Positions 25,762 through 34,603 are shown, numbered from the stretch's first letter. The stretch: DNA of 64,000 nt from an uncultured Clostridia bacterium (GCA_946537885.1 CAMNGC010000011.1:1-64000); one strand, 5' to 3'. Notes: generated by a model not told the origin, from the letters alone. A program made the numbers and translations.

Positions 25762-26850
25762 TTACCTTGCCTCACATATCTTACCGCCGCCGACGACCTT
25801 ATCGCCATCGTAGATGACAGCCGATTGTCCTTTGGTCGGCGCTCTTTGTTCATCATCGAAAATGATCTCGATCCTGCTGTCTCCAAGAGGTCTTATGACC
25901 GCCGGCTGATCCTTGTGTCTGTAGCGCAGCTTGCAGCTGACTCTCATCTCGCCGGAAAGCTCCGGGATCGATATCAGATTGATGTCATCAATGATTACGG
26001 TGCGCTTAAAAAGTCCCTTATCGTGAGAGAGGATGACCTCATTATGTTCAGGGTCGATCCCTACTACGAAGAGGGGAGCGGAAGATGAGATGCCGAGACC
26101 TTTTCGCTGACCGATCGTATAACGGATTATTCCTTTGTGGCGGCCGAGGACCTCTCCGTCAAGCGTCACAAAATCGCCTTCAGGGCTGAGTTGATCGGTG
26201 TACCGTTCCACGAAGGCCGCATAATCGCCGTCCGGCACGAAACAAATATCCTGAGATTCTTTTTTGGAAGCATTGTCAAAGCCAAGCGCCTCTGCCATCT
26301 GCCGGACCTCGGCTTTTGTCAGATCGCCAAGAGGGAAGACCGTGCGGGCAAGTTGTTCTTGTGTCAGAGAGTAGAGGACATAGCTCTGATCTTTGCTCTG
26401 ATCGGTTGCGCGAAGCAACAGATGGCGATCCAGGTCTTCATCGTAGACATGTCTGACATAATGTCCGGAACTTATCAGATCAAGTCCTTTTTCCTTAGCC
26501 AGCTCCAGAAGCCCGCCGAACTTCATATGACGGTTACACTCGATGCAGGGATTGGGCGTCCCGCCCGCGCGGTAAGTGTCAATAAAGGGCTGTATAACGC
26601 ACTTCTCGAAAGAATCCTTGCAATCAGCCAGCTCAAAAGGGATCCCCAGTCTCTCGGCGACTCTTGCCGCATCCGCGGCATCTCTGTTGGATCCGCATTT
26701 GGAGTAGTTTGCTGCAGCCTCTTTCTCCAGTATATCTTCCGGCTCGAAAAGCCGCATCATAACGCCGTGGCACTCGTAGCCCCGTTCTTTCATTAAATAG
26801 GCGGCGACACTGCTGTCTACGCCGCCGCTCATGGCGATCAATGCTTTCAT
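25762..26850 (-). CDS. mnmA: tRNA-specific 2-thiouridylase
   Basis: A 362-residue PP-loop enzyme that thiolates U34 of the Lys, Glu and Gln tRNAs. The ATP-pyrophosphatase loop is SGGVDSS at residues 9-15. The catalytic cysteines are in NPCIECN and SQDICF, and the TRYTIGQRKGLG-like segment appears as IRYTIGQRKGLG. The length is normal. It is divergent from the 26889 gene, with 38 bp between their start codons. Confidence 0.96.
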   Translation of the reverse strand: MKALIAMSGGVDSSVAAYLMKERGYECHGVMMRLFEPEDILEKEAAANYSKCGSNRDAADAARVAERLGIPFELADCKDSFEKCVIQPFIDTYRAGGTPNPCIECNRHMKFGGLLELAKEKGLDLISSGHYVRHVYDEDLDRHLLLRATDQSKDQSYVLYSLTQEQLARTVFPLGDLTKAEVRQMAEALGFDNASKKESQDICFVPDGDYAAFVERYTDQLSPEGDFVTLDGEVLGRHKGIIRYTIGQRKGLGISSSAPLFVVGIDPEHNEVILSHDKGLFKRTVIIDDINLISIPELSGEMRVSCKLRYRHKDQPAVIRPLGDSRIEIIFDDEQRAPTKGQSAVIYDGDKVVGGGKICEAR

Positions 26851-26872
26851 ATGGCGTATCTTAGCACAAACG

Positions 26873-26881
26873 TGGTATAAT
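26873..26881 (+). promoter_or_regulatory. extended -10 close to a start codon
   Basis: TGGTATAAT is a perfect TATAAT with a TGn extension. It ends only 7 bases before ATG 26889, so the predicted transcription start coincides with or abuts the start codon. Confidence 0.5.
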
Positions 26882-26888
26882 TCACCAT

Positions 26889-27353
26889 ATGATACCGCAA
26901 TATGACGACATCTTTGATACGGCGGCGACCGATATCGATCGTAATGTAATGAATCAGGAGGAGACTCCTGCCGGGTTTGCTATGTCATCTGATGGTGCTC
27001 GCAGGACAAGGACTCGCAGCAGTCGTTACGATTCTGTCGAGTTCACTGACACTTCCGCCGATTTCTACCGCCCAATTGAAGACGAGGATGTTATCTCAGG
27101 GAAGGTCAAGCCGACGGTTGTAGGTTACTACGACACTGACTACGACGGTTCGCCGAATATCTATAATCCATCCGAGGATACTTTCGGTGCGTCCGTGAGA
27201 CTTAACAATTCCGAACCCGTTGTCGGTAAGCTGCCTCGCGAGGCGTATGGCAAGCCGGAATTCTTTTTGAATACATTCGATCTGGCAATTGCTTCTGTTA
27301 TTTTAATAGCTGTAATTGTCCTCGAGATCATCGGCCTGATCGCGATCCTCTGA
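26889..27353 (+). CDS. tail-anchored hypothetical membrane protein
   Basis: A 154-residue protein with an acidic, Asp- and Tyr-rich soluble N-terminal part and a single hydrophobic helix at about 132-153 that ends the chain, so it is probably tail-anchored with the bulk in the cytoplasm. A short basic patch (RRTRTRSSR) lies near residue 40. No family was recognised. No Shine-Dalgarno sequence precedes ATG 26889, and the -10 box lies 7 bp upstream, so a leaderless message is possible. Later in-frame ATGs also lack good sites. Confidence 0.65.
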   Translation: MIPQYDDIFDTAATDIDRNVMNQEETPAGFAMSSDGARRTRTRSSRYDSVEFTDTSADFYRPIEDEDVISGKVKPTVVGYYDTDYDGSPNIYNPSEDTFGASVRLNNSEPVVGKLPREAYGKPEFFLNTFDLAIASVILIAVIVLEIIGLIAIL

Positions 27354-27394
27354 TAATCCCGGATCCGGGGACTTGCTGCTGTACGGCTTTTGAG

Positions 27395-28135
27395 TCACGA
27401 CTCCAGTGCGCAAAGTATCATCGCGATGATGAGATCCTCATCCATGGTTATATCCATAAACTCATTAATATAGATCACATCGATCCCTTCCCGCAGTCCG
27501 AGCCCGTAATAAGTCTCGCGTTTGACTGTGTTACGGTCATAGTATTTACGTTGGTCGATCATCCCATTGTATTCAATAAATATACAATTTCCGTTTTCTC
27601 TTGATCTGGCGAAAAAGTCAGGGCAGATATAGCCGTTCCCGGTATCAAGTGCAGTCTCATATTTGAAATCGATCCCCAGCTTGTCAAGTATCATTGCGAT
27701 CCGCACCTCGCCCTTGGTTCGGTAAAGGTTGTTGTTGTACATAATGCCGTTCTCGGGTGTCAATGGGTAGCGATGATTCTGATATGGGAGCGCTTTGTCA
27801 AAGTTATCAGAGGTCATGAGCGGGGAGTGGCGAAAGGTATGAGTTAGGGCTTCGAGTGAAGGGACGGGTGCGTTATAGCGAGCATACCATTTTCGATGAA
27901 GGTAAGAAAGCTCAGATTCATATTGGGTACGGAGTTGCGATTGTTTGAAGAATTCTTGGCCGGCCGGTTTAGCAGCGCTGATGGTGAAAGGCTTATGCCC
28001 GGGATAAGTTACGCGGTGCTTAAGTGTGACGCTGTTCTTATTGCGCCTTTTGAAAGATTTGACGGTCGGCAACGTCTGTAATTGCTTTTCCAGATAGTTA
28101 ATCCTTAATGCCTGGTGTTTCTGCAGGTAATCCAT
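27395..28135 (-). CDS. possible PD-(D/E)XK-fold protein of unknown function
   Basis: A 246-residue protein with no recognised family. The N-terminal half is basic and helical (MDYLQKHQALRINYLEKQLQ). The C-terminal half has a pattern like restriction-endonuclease-fold nucleases: a conserved-looking E in RTKGEVRIAMIL, then ICPDFFA (P-D) and IFIEYNG (E-x-x in place of the usual E-x-K), followed by an alpha-beta tail. That assignment is inference, and the missing Lys may mean a non-catalytic or variant site. AAAGGAGG precedes the ATG. A phased ATTGTG decamer array lies 45 bp upstream, pointing toward the gene. Confidence 0.6.
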   Translation of the reverse strand: MDYLQKHQALRINYLEKQLQTLPTVKSFKRRNKNSVTLKHRVTYPGHKPFTISAAKPAGQEFFKQSQLRTQYESELSYLHRKWYARYNAPVPSLEALTHTFRHSPLMTSDNFDKALPYQNHRYPLTPENGIMYNNNLYRTKGEVRIAMILDKLGIDFKYETALDTGNGYICPDFFARSRENGNCIFIEYNGMIDQRKYYDRNTVKRETYYGLGLREGIDVIYINEFMDITMDEDLIIAMILCALES

Positions 28136-28180
28136 AATAACCTCCTTTTTTTACAGAATAATATGACTGTGGTTATATGT

Positions 28181-28248
28181 GGCACACAATTGCACACAAT
28201 TTATTACAATCCGACACAATCTGACACAAATCTCACAAATCTCACAAA
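28181..28248 (-). promoter_or_regulatory. phased ATTGTG decamer array, locus 1
   Basis: Seven units read on the minus strand. Five lie at a strict 10-bp period (28181-28230) and the last two at 9 bp. The unit is (A/T)TTGTgNNNN, and one unit keeps only ATTGT. TATTAT (28163-28158) or TATTCT (28160-28155) downstream could be the -10, 17 or 20 bp from the array edge. The array faces the 28135 gene. Similar arrays are at 45938 and 57331. Confidence 0.75.
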
Positions 28249-28263
28249 AACAGGGAAGCTGAA

Positions 28264-28566
28264 CGACACAGAAACGACACTGCCGGGCGGAGAATCCGTT
28301 GTCGTTTTGTTGTCGCCCGGGCAGGGAAGGCAGGTTTCCGGACAAACGACACAGAAACGACACTGCCGGGCAGAGAATCCGTTGTCGTTTTGTTGTCGCC
28401 CGGGCAGGAAAGGCAGGTTTCCGGACAAACGACATAGAAACGACACTGCTGGGCAGGGAATCCGTTGTCGTTTTGTTGTCGCCCGGGCAGGGAAGGCAGG
28501 TTTCCGGACAAACGACACAGAAACGACACTGCCGGGCAGGGAATCCGTTGTCGTTTTGTTGTCGCT
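28264..28566. repeat. 83-bp tandem repeat, 3.6 copies
   Basis: Period 83 bp: copies start at 28264, 28347, 28430 and 28513, the last truncated near 28566. Copies differ by a few substitutions. Each full unit has AAACGACA / TGTCGTTT (28355-28362 and 28383-28390 in copy 2), with a CCGGGC inside that loop able to pair with GCCCGG beyond it (28366-28371 and 28398-28403), a pseudoknot-like order. The period is not a multiple of three, so the overlapping open frames on both strands are not coding repeats. Confidence 0.88.
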
Positions 28567-28616
28567 TTATCGAAATAACCATCACCACGACACAACCCAT
28601 AATAAAGCATAACAAA

Positions 28617-28644
28617 GGGTGCCCCACAAAGCTGTGAGACACCC
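28617..28644 (-). terminator. terminator of hppA
   Basis: A 12-bp stem with two G-T pairs (arms 28633-28644 and 28617-28628, 4-base loop). On the minus strand it is followed by TTTGTT, 21 bp after the hppA stop codon. Confidence 0.75.
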
Positions 28645-28665
28645 CTTGTTAAGTATAAGCTAATA

Positions 28666-30843
28666 TCAGAGAATGTCCCTTAACCAGTCGATAAGGTTGT
28701 ATTTGCTGAAGACTGCGACTGTTACAAGGGAGATGGTACTCATTATCTTGATCAGAATGTCAAGAGAAGGTCCGACGGTGTCCTTTAGCGGGTCGCCGAC
28801 CGTATCGCCGACGACTGCTGCATCGTGAGCGGGCGAACCTTTCTTATGGCCTTCGATGGCACCTGTCTCAATGTATTTCTTACCGTTATCCCATGCGCCG
28901 CCTGCATTACCTGTGAAAATAGCAAGCATGATGGCGGAGATGGTTGCGCCTACGAGAACACCGCCGACGAACTCGGCTCCAAACAGGAAGCCTGATGCTA
29001 CCGGGAAGATCAATGCCAGCAGAGCCGGGAAGCGCATCTCGCGGAGCGCTCCCTGAGAAGAGATACCGATACAGGTCTTATAGTCGGGTAGCACTTTGCC
29101 CTCGAGAAGTCCGGGGATCTCTTTGAACTGGCGACGCACCTCATCGACCATCTTACGGGCGGCTTTTGCAACCGCTTCGATCAGGATGCCTGAGAAAAGG
29201 AAGGGCAGGGCCGCTCCGATGATGGCGCCGGCAAGTGTCAGAGGACTGATAACATCCAGCATAATGCTGTCACTGGAATCGTTATAGGAATACTGATAAG
29301 AGTTCATCATCGACAGAGTCGCGAGAGCCGCAGAACCGATGGCGAAGCCCTTGCCGATAGCGGCAGTGGTATTACCGACCGAGTCGAGCTTATCGGTGAT
29401 GTTACGAACGGACTCATCAAGGTAGCTCATCTCGGCGATTCCGCCGGCATTATCTGAGATCGGACCGTAGGTGTCAACAGATACTGTCGCCGCAACGAAG
29501 CTCAGCATTCCGATAGATGCGCAGGAGATACCGTACATACCGCCTAATACGCTGGATACATAGATGGCACCGCCCAGGATAAGTACAGGAGCCATACAGG
29601 ACTTCATGCCGAGAGCGAGACCTTGTGTGATTGTGAGGGCGGCGCCTTCGACGGAAGAGCCTGCCAGGTAGCGGGTGGGCTTATAGTCATAGCTGGTGTA
29701 GTACTCGGCGATGGCACCGATGATGATGCCGGCTAAGACACCGATCACAGCGCAGACCCAAGGAGATACCCATCCTATCTTGAAGTGTATATTCTGAAGC
29801 TCGGATTTCGCATAGTCACCGAAGATCACATAAGTCAGTACGAAGCCCAGTATTGCCGTAATACCGGCTGAGATCCATGTTGAGAGGTTGAGTTCCATGT
29901 GAGGATCTTCTGAAAGCTGACGTTTCAGGAGGATAGATGCGATGCCGATTATACAGGAGATCAGTCCGACAGCAGCAAAAGCTACGGGGAACAGGAGCAT
30001 GCGCTCCAGAAGTTTTGAGTCAGAGAAGGCAAGGCTCTTGCCGAATAATTCGCAGGCAAGGATCGCTGCGGACATTATTGCTCCGACATAGGATTCCAGA
30101 AGGTCTGCTCCGAGACCTGCAACATCACCTACGTTATCTCCGACGTTATCGGCAATAGTCGCAGGGTTACGGGGATCGTCCTCAGGAATGTGGGCTTCTG
30201 TCTTACCGACGAGGTCAGCGCCCATATCAGCAGCTTTTGTATAGATACCGCCGCCTACACGGTTGAACATGGCGATTACGGAACAACCGAGAGCGTAACA
30301 GGATATCGTCATCGAGAAGGGCGCATTGAGGCCAAGAAGTCCGGGAGTGTTCTCGACACCTTCGTAGACGTCGGAGATCTGTCCCGCAGCATAGCCGAAT
30401 ACAGAGTATACGATGAAGATTCCGAGAAGCGCAAAGCCTGCGACGCAGAGGCCCATGACGGAGCCGCCTTTGAAGGCTACCTTGAGCGTATCGCCGAGCT
30501 TGCCTGTCTCGCGAGCCTTGTTAGTGACGCGTACATTGGCATAAGTTGCGATCTTCATGCCCACATAGCCGGCGGATGCACTCATTATTGCACCGATTAC
30601 GAAAGCGCAGGCGCCCTGCCAGGAGATAACGGCCGCCAGTATGACGGCAATGATAGCTCCGATGATGGCAACAACCTTGTATTCATAATTAATGAAGGTG
30701 TTGGCACCGAGTCTGATTGCCTGACCTATCTCGATCATTCGTTCCGTGCCTTCTTCGAGACGCTTGACCGCATAGAAGTTGATGCAAGCGTAACCGAGGG
30801 CGAGGAGCGAAGCCAGGATGACCAGGCCCAATAGTATACTCAT
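28666..30843 (-). CDS. hppA: membrane-bound, ion-translocating pyrophosphatase
   Basis: A 725-residue integral membrane enzyme with about 16 hydrophobic segments that couples pyrophosphate hydrolysis to export of H+ or Na+. The substrate site is clear: GGGIYTKAADMGADLVGK, DNVGDNVGD, and the C-terminal DTVGDPLKDTVGPSL. The GNTTAAIGKG motif has Ala where potassium-independent enzymes carry Lys, which indicates a K+-dependent class. Whether it pumps protons or sodium is not settled by these motifs. AGGAGGG precedes ATG 30843. It has its own promoter and terminator. Confidence 0.96.
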   Translation of the reverse strand: MSILLGLVILASLLALGYACINFYAVKRLEEGTERMIEIGQAIRLGANTFINYEYKVVAIIGAIIAVILAAVISWQGACAFVIGAIMSASAGYVGMKIATYANVRVTNKARETGKLGDTLKVAFKGGSVMGLCVAGFALLGIFIVYSVFGYAAGQISDVYEGVENTPGLLGLNAPFSMTISCYALGCSVIAMFNRVGGGIYTKAADMGADLVGKTEAHIPEDDPRNPATIADNVGDNVGDVAGLGADLLESYVGAIMSAAILACELFGKSLAFSDSKLLERMLLFPVAFAAVGLISCIIGIASILLKRQLSEDPHMELNLSTWISAGITAILGFVLTYVIFGDYAKSELQNIHFKIGWVSPWVCAVIGVLAGIIIGAIAEYYTSYDYKPTRYLAGSSVEGAALTITQGLALGMKSCMAPVLILGGAIYVSSVLGGMYGISCASIGMLSFVAATVSVDTYGPISDNAGGIAEMSYLDESVRNITDKLDSVGNTTAAIGKGFAIGSAALATLSMMNSYQYSYNDSSDSIMLDVISPLTLAGAIIGAALPFLFSGILIEAVAKAARKMVDEVRRQFKEIPGLLEGKVLPDYKTCIGISSQGALREMRFPALLALIFPVASGFLFGAEFVGGVLVGATISAIMLAIFTGNAGGAWDNGKKYIETGAIEGHKKGSPAHDAAVVGDTVGDPLKDTVGPSLDILIKIMSTISLVTVAVFSKYNLIDWLRDIL

Positions 30844-30883
30844 GATTTTTCCCTCCTTATATATTGTTAATAGGTATATTCAA

Positions 30884-30912
30884 ATTCTATAAAAACTTCA
30901 TGTTTTTAACAA
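30884..30912 (-). promoter_or_regulatory. promoter of hppA
   Basis: On the minus strand TTGTTA (30912-30907), a 17-bp spacer and TAGAAT (30889-30884), 40 bp before the start codon. Confidence 0.6.
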
Positions 30913-30999
30913 TTATATTTTGACTTTTTGCATATATTTTTCGAAAAAGATATCACTAATAAGTTGTAATCTTCGTGCAATACAGTTATTGAGACATAA

Positions 31000-31008
31000 T
31001 GGTACAAT
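31000..31008 (+). promoter_or_regulatory. extended -10 promoter of the GH2-like gene
   Basis: TGGTACAAT is a TGn-extended -10 (TACAAT, five of six) 31 bp before ATG 31040. No clear -35 is seen. Confidence 0.5.
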
Positions 31009-31039
31009 TAATAGTGAATATTTATATCTGCAGGTGAAT

Positions 31040-34000
31040 ATGGAATTTGAGTATAACAATGACGGCTTTTTGCCATATGATACTTTCGAGAGTATATATT
31101 CCGAGAGAGTGCTTCCGGAATTCGGTCTTGTAAAGTCACCTTATGTCCGCGAGTTGAACTCATGGAGATTCATGCTTGCAAACCGGCAGGGAGAGGTGCC
31201 TTTCGGTGTTGAGTCCGCATCCTATGATGATTCCGATTGGGATATCGTAAATACGCCTTCCACATGGCAGACAGAGGGCTACGGGCTTCCGCAGAACCTT
31301 CTTTATAACTATCCCGAAGAACTGGAACGTAATGCAAAGCGTAATGAGGAGAGTATCTCCGATAAATATATCCTTCATTCCACAGTAGATGATAACGATG
31401 AGGTCGGTATCTACAGAAGCAATATTGTTTTCGCTCCTGAGGATATCGACAGAGCGATCTATCTTGAAGCCTCAGGTATCTGCGGCAGCTTTGTCGTATA
31501 TCTGAATGGTCAGATGATCACCGAGTCACATTCGCTTTTTACACGCAAGAGACTTCTGCTGTCTGAGGCGGCAAGAGCAGGTGTTAATCTTTTGACGATC
31601 GTCGTTAACAGGTGGGATCGTAACCGTCATGGCAAGATCATTAAGGAGATCGCCAACTACGGCTTCAGCGGAATCTTCAGACCCGTTTATATCGTATGTG
31701 AGCCCCTGCTCGAGATGAGCGGCCTTCAGATGAGGCTTGCATCCGCTCCGGCAGCTTATGTAAGTCAGCTTGTGGCTGCCGATCCTTCGTCTACCGAGTT
31801 GTCCACCAATTCCGTAAGGAACCCCCGGGGCGACTATACGGTTAAGGTTGATTTCAGACTTCGTAATCATACGGATTATCCCTTGCCCTATTCGATCGAT
31901 GTATTCATTCTCGAGGCAAGATCCGAATATGATCCTTATAAGCTTCCATATGTTAAGCTGGTACAACAGAAGAATCTGAAGAATACCATAGATGCCCGCC
32001 AGACCATACAGGAAACGTATGATTTTGTTGCTCTTGATGTGGCTCAGTGGTCTGATGCCACGCCTTTCCAATACGATATGGTATTGGTCATCAAGGATTC
32101 GGAGGGCAGGACTATTTGTGCCAAGAAGAAGAGATTCGGCTTCAGGACTACCGAGATCTATACAGGTAAGGTCAACATTAATGACAGGCGGGTTCCCTTG
32201 ATGCTGACCAGATATTATGAATTCGATCCCATGGGCGGTATAGCGGTACCTTTGGACCGAATGAGACAGGATATTATCCTGATGAAACGCTGCGGGATCA
32301 ATGGCGTAATAAGCCAGGGCTTCCCGGCAAGTGATGAATTCCTGAACCTCTGCGATCAGTACGGTATATATGTGATCGCTTCTGCAGATCGTAAGATCAT
32401 GGAGGATTATGTAAGTTCCGTCCAAGATCATCCTTCGGTTATTATGTGGGCTCTTAACGACTATGGTTTTAATGCCAACGAGTATCTGAATATCAAGAGC
32501 AGGTGTACACAGCTGGATGATACGAGGCCATGGTATTGCGGTGCCGATAATGACGGCAAGATCAGCGATCTTGCGCCTATGCCGAATGATGCGGCTGTTG
32601 TTTTCGGTCCTTGGGAGGATATTTGCCTCGACAGGAAGAATATCGTATCCAAGAATAAGACCGGGAAGAATATTTTCGAAAATATTGCCGGAAGGACACA
32701 TTTCCGTGATGACGATGCAGATTATAAATGGATCCACCACGCAGATCTGGTAGGTGAGAAGCAGAAAGCCAACAGCAGCATCGGTCAGGGTATAGTTGAC
32801 AGTGAACGTAACCCGCACCCGATCTATCTGGATATTAAGAAGCAGTGTCAGTCTATCAGTATTTTCGCTGCGAATGATGATCCCTTGTCGCTGACGATGA
32901 GAAACCTTCATCCCTTTGCCTTTACGCCGGATCTTCTCCTTGAGTGGAAGGTAATGGTAGGCGGCAATTCTGTCTTAAGCGGCAAAGGTAACATTAGCGA
33001 GATCGAGCCCTATGGGATCAGAACCCTGAGATTCCCGGCCGGTATAGCCAAGTTCCTGATGGACGGATGGGCGGCCGGCAATGCCAAGCTGATCGAAATG
33101 TATATGAATGCGCTGTCGCACGAGGTTGTTTTCGAGATAAGCCTTAAGCTGGCTTCTGCTACTTATTATGCTCCTGAAGGATATGAGCTTGCATTCTATC
33201 AGTCGATCCTGGCTGATGAGGCAGGAAATCCGGTCTCTCTTGTGAACAGTAATGATGTTAAGGCTATTGATTCCGTTACGGTGTCCGGTCTTATGATCGA
33301 CGGCAGGATCAATGCTAAGCTTGTTCGCGATGTAAGTGAAGCGGCTATATCTGACGATACAAAGGAAGAGCCGGAAGAGGGGCAGGTCGCCGTTGTTAAT
33401 GACGCTGAACTTGATGCGATAGCAGCTGCAGAGGAGAACGGCATCAATTCCGACGGGGAAGACAGCATCAGTAAGCTTTCTCAGACATTCAGGGTCGAGG
33501 CGACGCCTGATGCGATCAATGTAACGAATGACAATATGAAAGTTTCTTTCAGCAGGACAACAGGCGCTGTTAACGGAATAATCCTTGACGGCTACCAGTT
33601 CCTGAGAGGGAGCTTTATGCCGAGTTTCTACAGATGCCCGTCTAATATTGACAGGACGGATCGTAATTTTGTCCTCGCCAAAACTATCTTCTCAAAAGAG
33701 AGTGACTACGAGGAGATACAGGAGTCTCTCAGATTTGCCGGAAGCCGATACAGCACGGCCGGCGGCAAGTTCACCTATTTATCCAGATATAAGTCTTTTG
33801 CCATGAAGGATGATATCCTTATCTGCTATGAGATGAGCTCTGCTGACCACCTCAGACTGACTTTGAGCTTTACGCCTAAATATAATATGGTTCGTTATGG
33901 TTTCCGCGTGCCGCTCGTAAAGGATAATCTGCTTTGTAAGTGGTACGGAAGAGGCCCCGGTGAATCATATTATGATCGTAAGAATGCAACCCGCTTCGGG

Positions 34001-34351
34001 CAATTTGCCGCCGGTGCCGATAAGATCTATCACCCTTATGCTCGCCCTGCCGAGAACAGTTCTCACTGTGATACATCGGCTATGCAGCTGATCAGTAATG
34101 AGGGTCAGACAATCGAGATCCGTCGTTTACCGGTATCCGGCAATAACAAGTTCGAGTTTACTATCTTGCCTTATACCCCGGAGCAGATGAACGAATACCT
34201 GCACGAGGAGCAGTTGCTGCAGAATGATTACTGCGAGCTCTTTCTGGATTTCTGTTCCAAGGAGATCGAGCGAACGGCTGAGAATATATCCCAGCTGCCG
34301 CTGAAGAAGAATGTGGCTTATAAAGAGACTTTCGAGATAGTATTTAAGTAA
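31040..34351 (+). CDS. LacZ-type GH2 family protein lacking recognisable catalytic glutamates
   Basis: A 1103-residue protein with the five-domain plan of LacZ: sugar-binding jelly roll (about 60-230, SWRFMLAN and YDDSDWD), immunoglobulin-like domains, a barrel, and a C-terminal beta-galactosidase small-chain domain with KWYGRGPGESYYDRK (about 967). In the barrel the acid/base motif (usually W-S-L-G-N-E) reads WALNDYG near residue 474, so the Glu is Asp with a one-residue deletion. The nucleophile block (C-E-Y-x-H-A-M-G-N) is not found where expected, while the later NPHPIYLDIKKQCQ segment aligns. It has no signal peptide, so it is cytoplasmic. It may be a pseudoenzyme. An acidic insertion (about 775-835) precedes the last domain. 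The start at ATG 31040 follows CAGGTG. Confidence 0.8.
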   Translation: MEFEYNNDGFLPYDTFESIYSERVLPEFGLVKSPYVRELNSWRFMLANRQGEVPFGVESASYDDSDWDIVNTPSTWQTEGYGLPQNLLYNYPEELERNAKRNEESISDKYILHSTVDDNDEVGIYRSNIVFAPEDIDRAIYLEASGICGSFVVYLNGQMITESHSLFTRKRLLLSEAARAGVNLLTIVVNRWDRNRHGKIIKEIANYGFSGIFRPVYIVCEPLLEMSGLQMRLASAPAAYVSQLVAADPSSTELSTNSVRNPRGDYTVKVDFRLRNHTDYPLPYSIDVFILEARSEYDPYKLPYVKLVQQKNLKNTIDARQTIQETYDFVALDVAQWSDATPFQYDMVLVIKDSEGRTICAKKKRFGFRTTEIYTGKVNINDRRVPLMLTRYYEFDPMGGIAVPLDRMRQDIILMKRCGINGVISQGFPASDEFLNLCDQYGIYVIASADRKIMEDYVSSVQDHPSVIMWALNDYGFNANEYLNIKSRCTQLDDTRPWYCGADNDGKISDLAPMPNDAAVVFGPWEDICLDRKNIVSKNKTGKNIFENIAGRTHFRDDDADYKWIHHADLVGEKQKANSSIGQGIVDSERNPHPIYLDIKKQCQSISIFAANDDPLSLTMRNLHPFAFTPDLLLEWKVMVGGNSVLSGKGNISEIEPYGIRTLRFPAGIAKFLMDGWAAGNAKLIEMYMNALSHEVVFEISLKLASATYYAPEGYELAFYQSILADEAGNPVSLVNSNDVKAIDSVTVSGLMIDGRINAKLVRDVSEAAISDDTKEEPEEGQVAVVNDAELDAIAAAEENGINSDGEDSISKLSQTFRVEATPDAINVTNDNMKVSFSRTTGAVNGIILDGYQFLRGSFMPSFYRCPSNIDRTDRNFVLAKTIFSKESDYEEIQESLRFAGSRYSTAGGKFTYLSRYKSFAMKDDILICYEMSSADHLRLTLSFTPKYNMVRYGFRVPLVKDNLLCKWYGRGPGESYYDRKNATRFGQFAAGADKIYHPYARPAENSSHCDTSAMQLISNEGQTIEIRRLPVSGNNKFEFTILPYTPEQMNEYLHEEQLLQNDYCELFLDFCSKEIERTAENISQLPLKKNVAYKETFEIVFK

Positions 34352-34354
34352 TCT

Positions 34355-34384
34355 AAACGGCGCCAATATTGCGCCGTTTTTGTA
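34355..34384 (+). terminator. terminator of the GH2-like gene
   Basis: A 9-bp perfect stem AAACGGCGC / GCGCCGTTT with a 7-base loop, running into TTTTTG, 3 bp after the stop codon. Confidence 0.88.
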
Positions 34385-34402
34385 TGCCCGGATTACCCCT
34401 AT

Positions 34403-34425
34403 TGTTAACCCGGCTTGGGTTAACA
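34403..34425. other. 9-bp inverted repeat, possible operator or hairpin
   Basis: TGTTAACCC and GGGTTAACA flank a 5-base loop (GGCTT). No T-run follows, so it is not a clear terminator. It lies between the GH2 terminator and the tRNA terminator, with no gene on either side that obviously uses it. Confidence 0.45.
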
Positions 34426-34468
34426 GTTGAGGTAAATAAGATGGCAGATCGCCTTGAGAATTCTATTC

Positions 34469-34503
34469 TAAAAAAAAACAGTTCCGATCATTCGGAACTG
34501 TTT
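34469..34503 (-). terminator. terminator of the tRNA-Lys gene
   Basis: An 11-bp stem AACAGTTCCGA / TCGGAACTGTT (4-base loop). On the minus strand it is followed by nine T, directly downstream of the tRNA 3' end. Confidence 0.9.
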
Positions 34504-34507
34504 TGTC

Positions 34508-34583
34508 TGGTGCACCTTCAGGGACTCGAACCCGGGGCCCACTGATTAAGAGTCAGTTGCTCTACCATCTGAGCTAAAGGTGC
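34508..34583 (-). tRNA. tRNA-Lys (anticodon CTT), CCA encoded
   Basis: A 76-base cloverleaf on the minus strand. The acceptor stem pairs GCACCTT with AAGGTGC. The anticodon stem ACTGA / TCAGT holds the loop CTCTTAA (anticodon CTT, Lys codon AAG). The T-arm has GGTTCGAGTCC, the discriminator is A, and CCA is encoded. A perfect promoter lies upstream and a terminator downstream, so it is a solo tRNA unit. Confidence 0.95.
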
Positions 34584-34603
34584 TTGTCTCAAGCGACTTA
34601 ATG

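Noticed and set aside
28181..28248. Simple low-complexity microsatellite
   Set aside because: The first six bases of the decamer are kept while the last four vary, and the same pattern recurs at two distant promoters in the same orientation. A slippage repeat would not show this.
28264..28566. CRISPR array
   Set aside because: The units are contiguous 83-bp tandem copies without unique spacers, and no cas gene is present.
28115..28642. Open frames of 104-165 codons on both strands across the 83-bp repeat
   Set aside because: The repeat period is not divisible by three, the frames exist on both strands at once, and none has a ribosome site. They arise from the repeat.
31526..32911. Antisense frame of 461 codons opposite the GH2-like gene
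   Set aside because: It is a shadow of the long GH2 frame, lacks a ribosome site and has no domain features.
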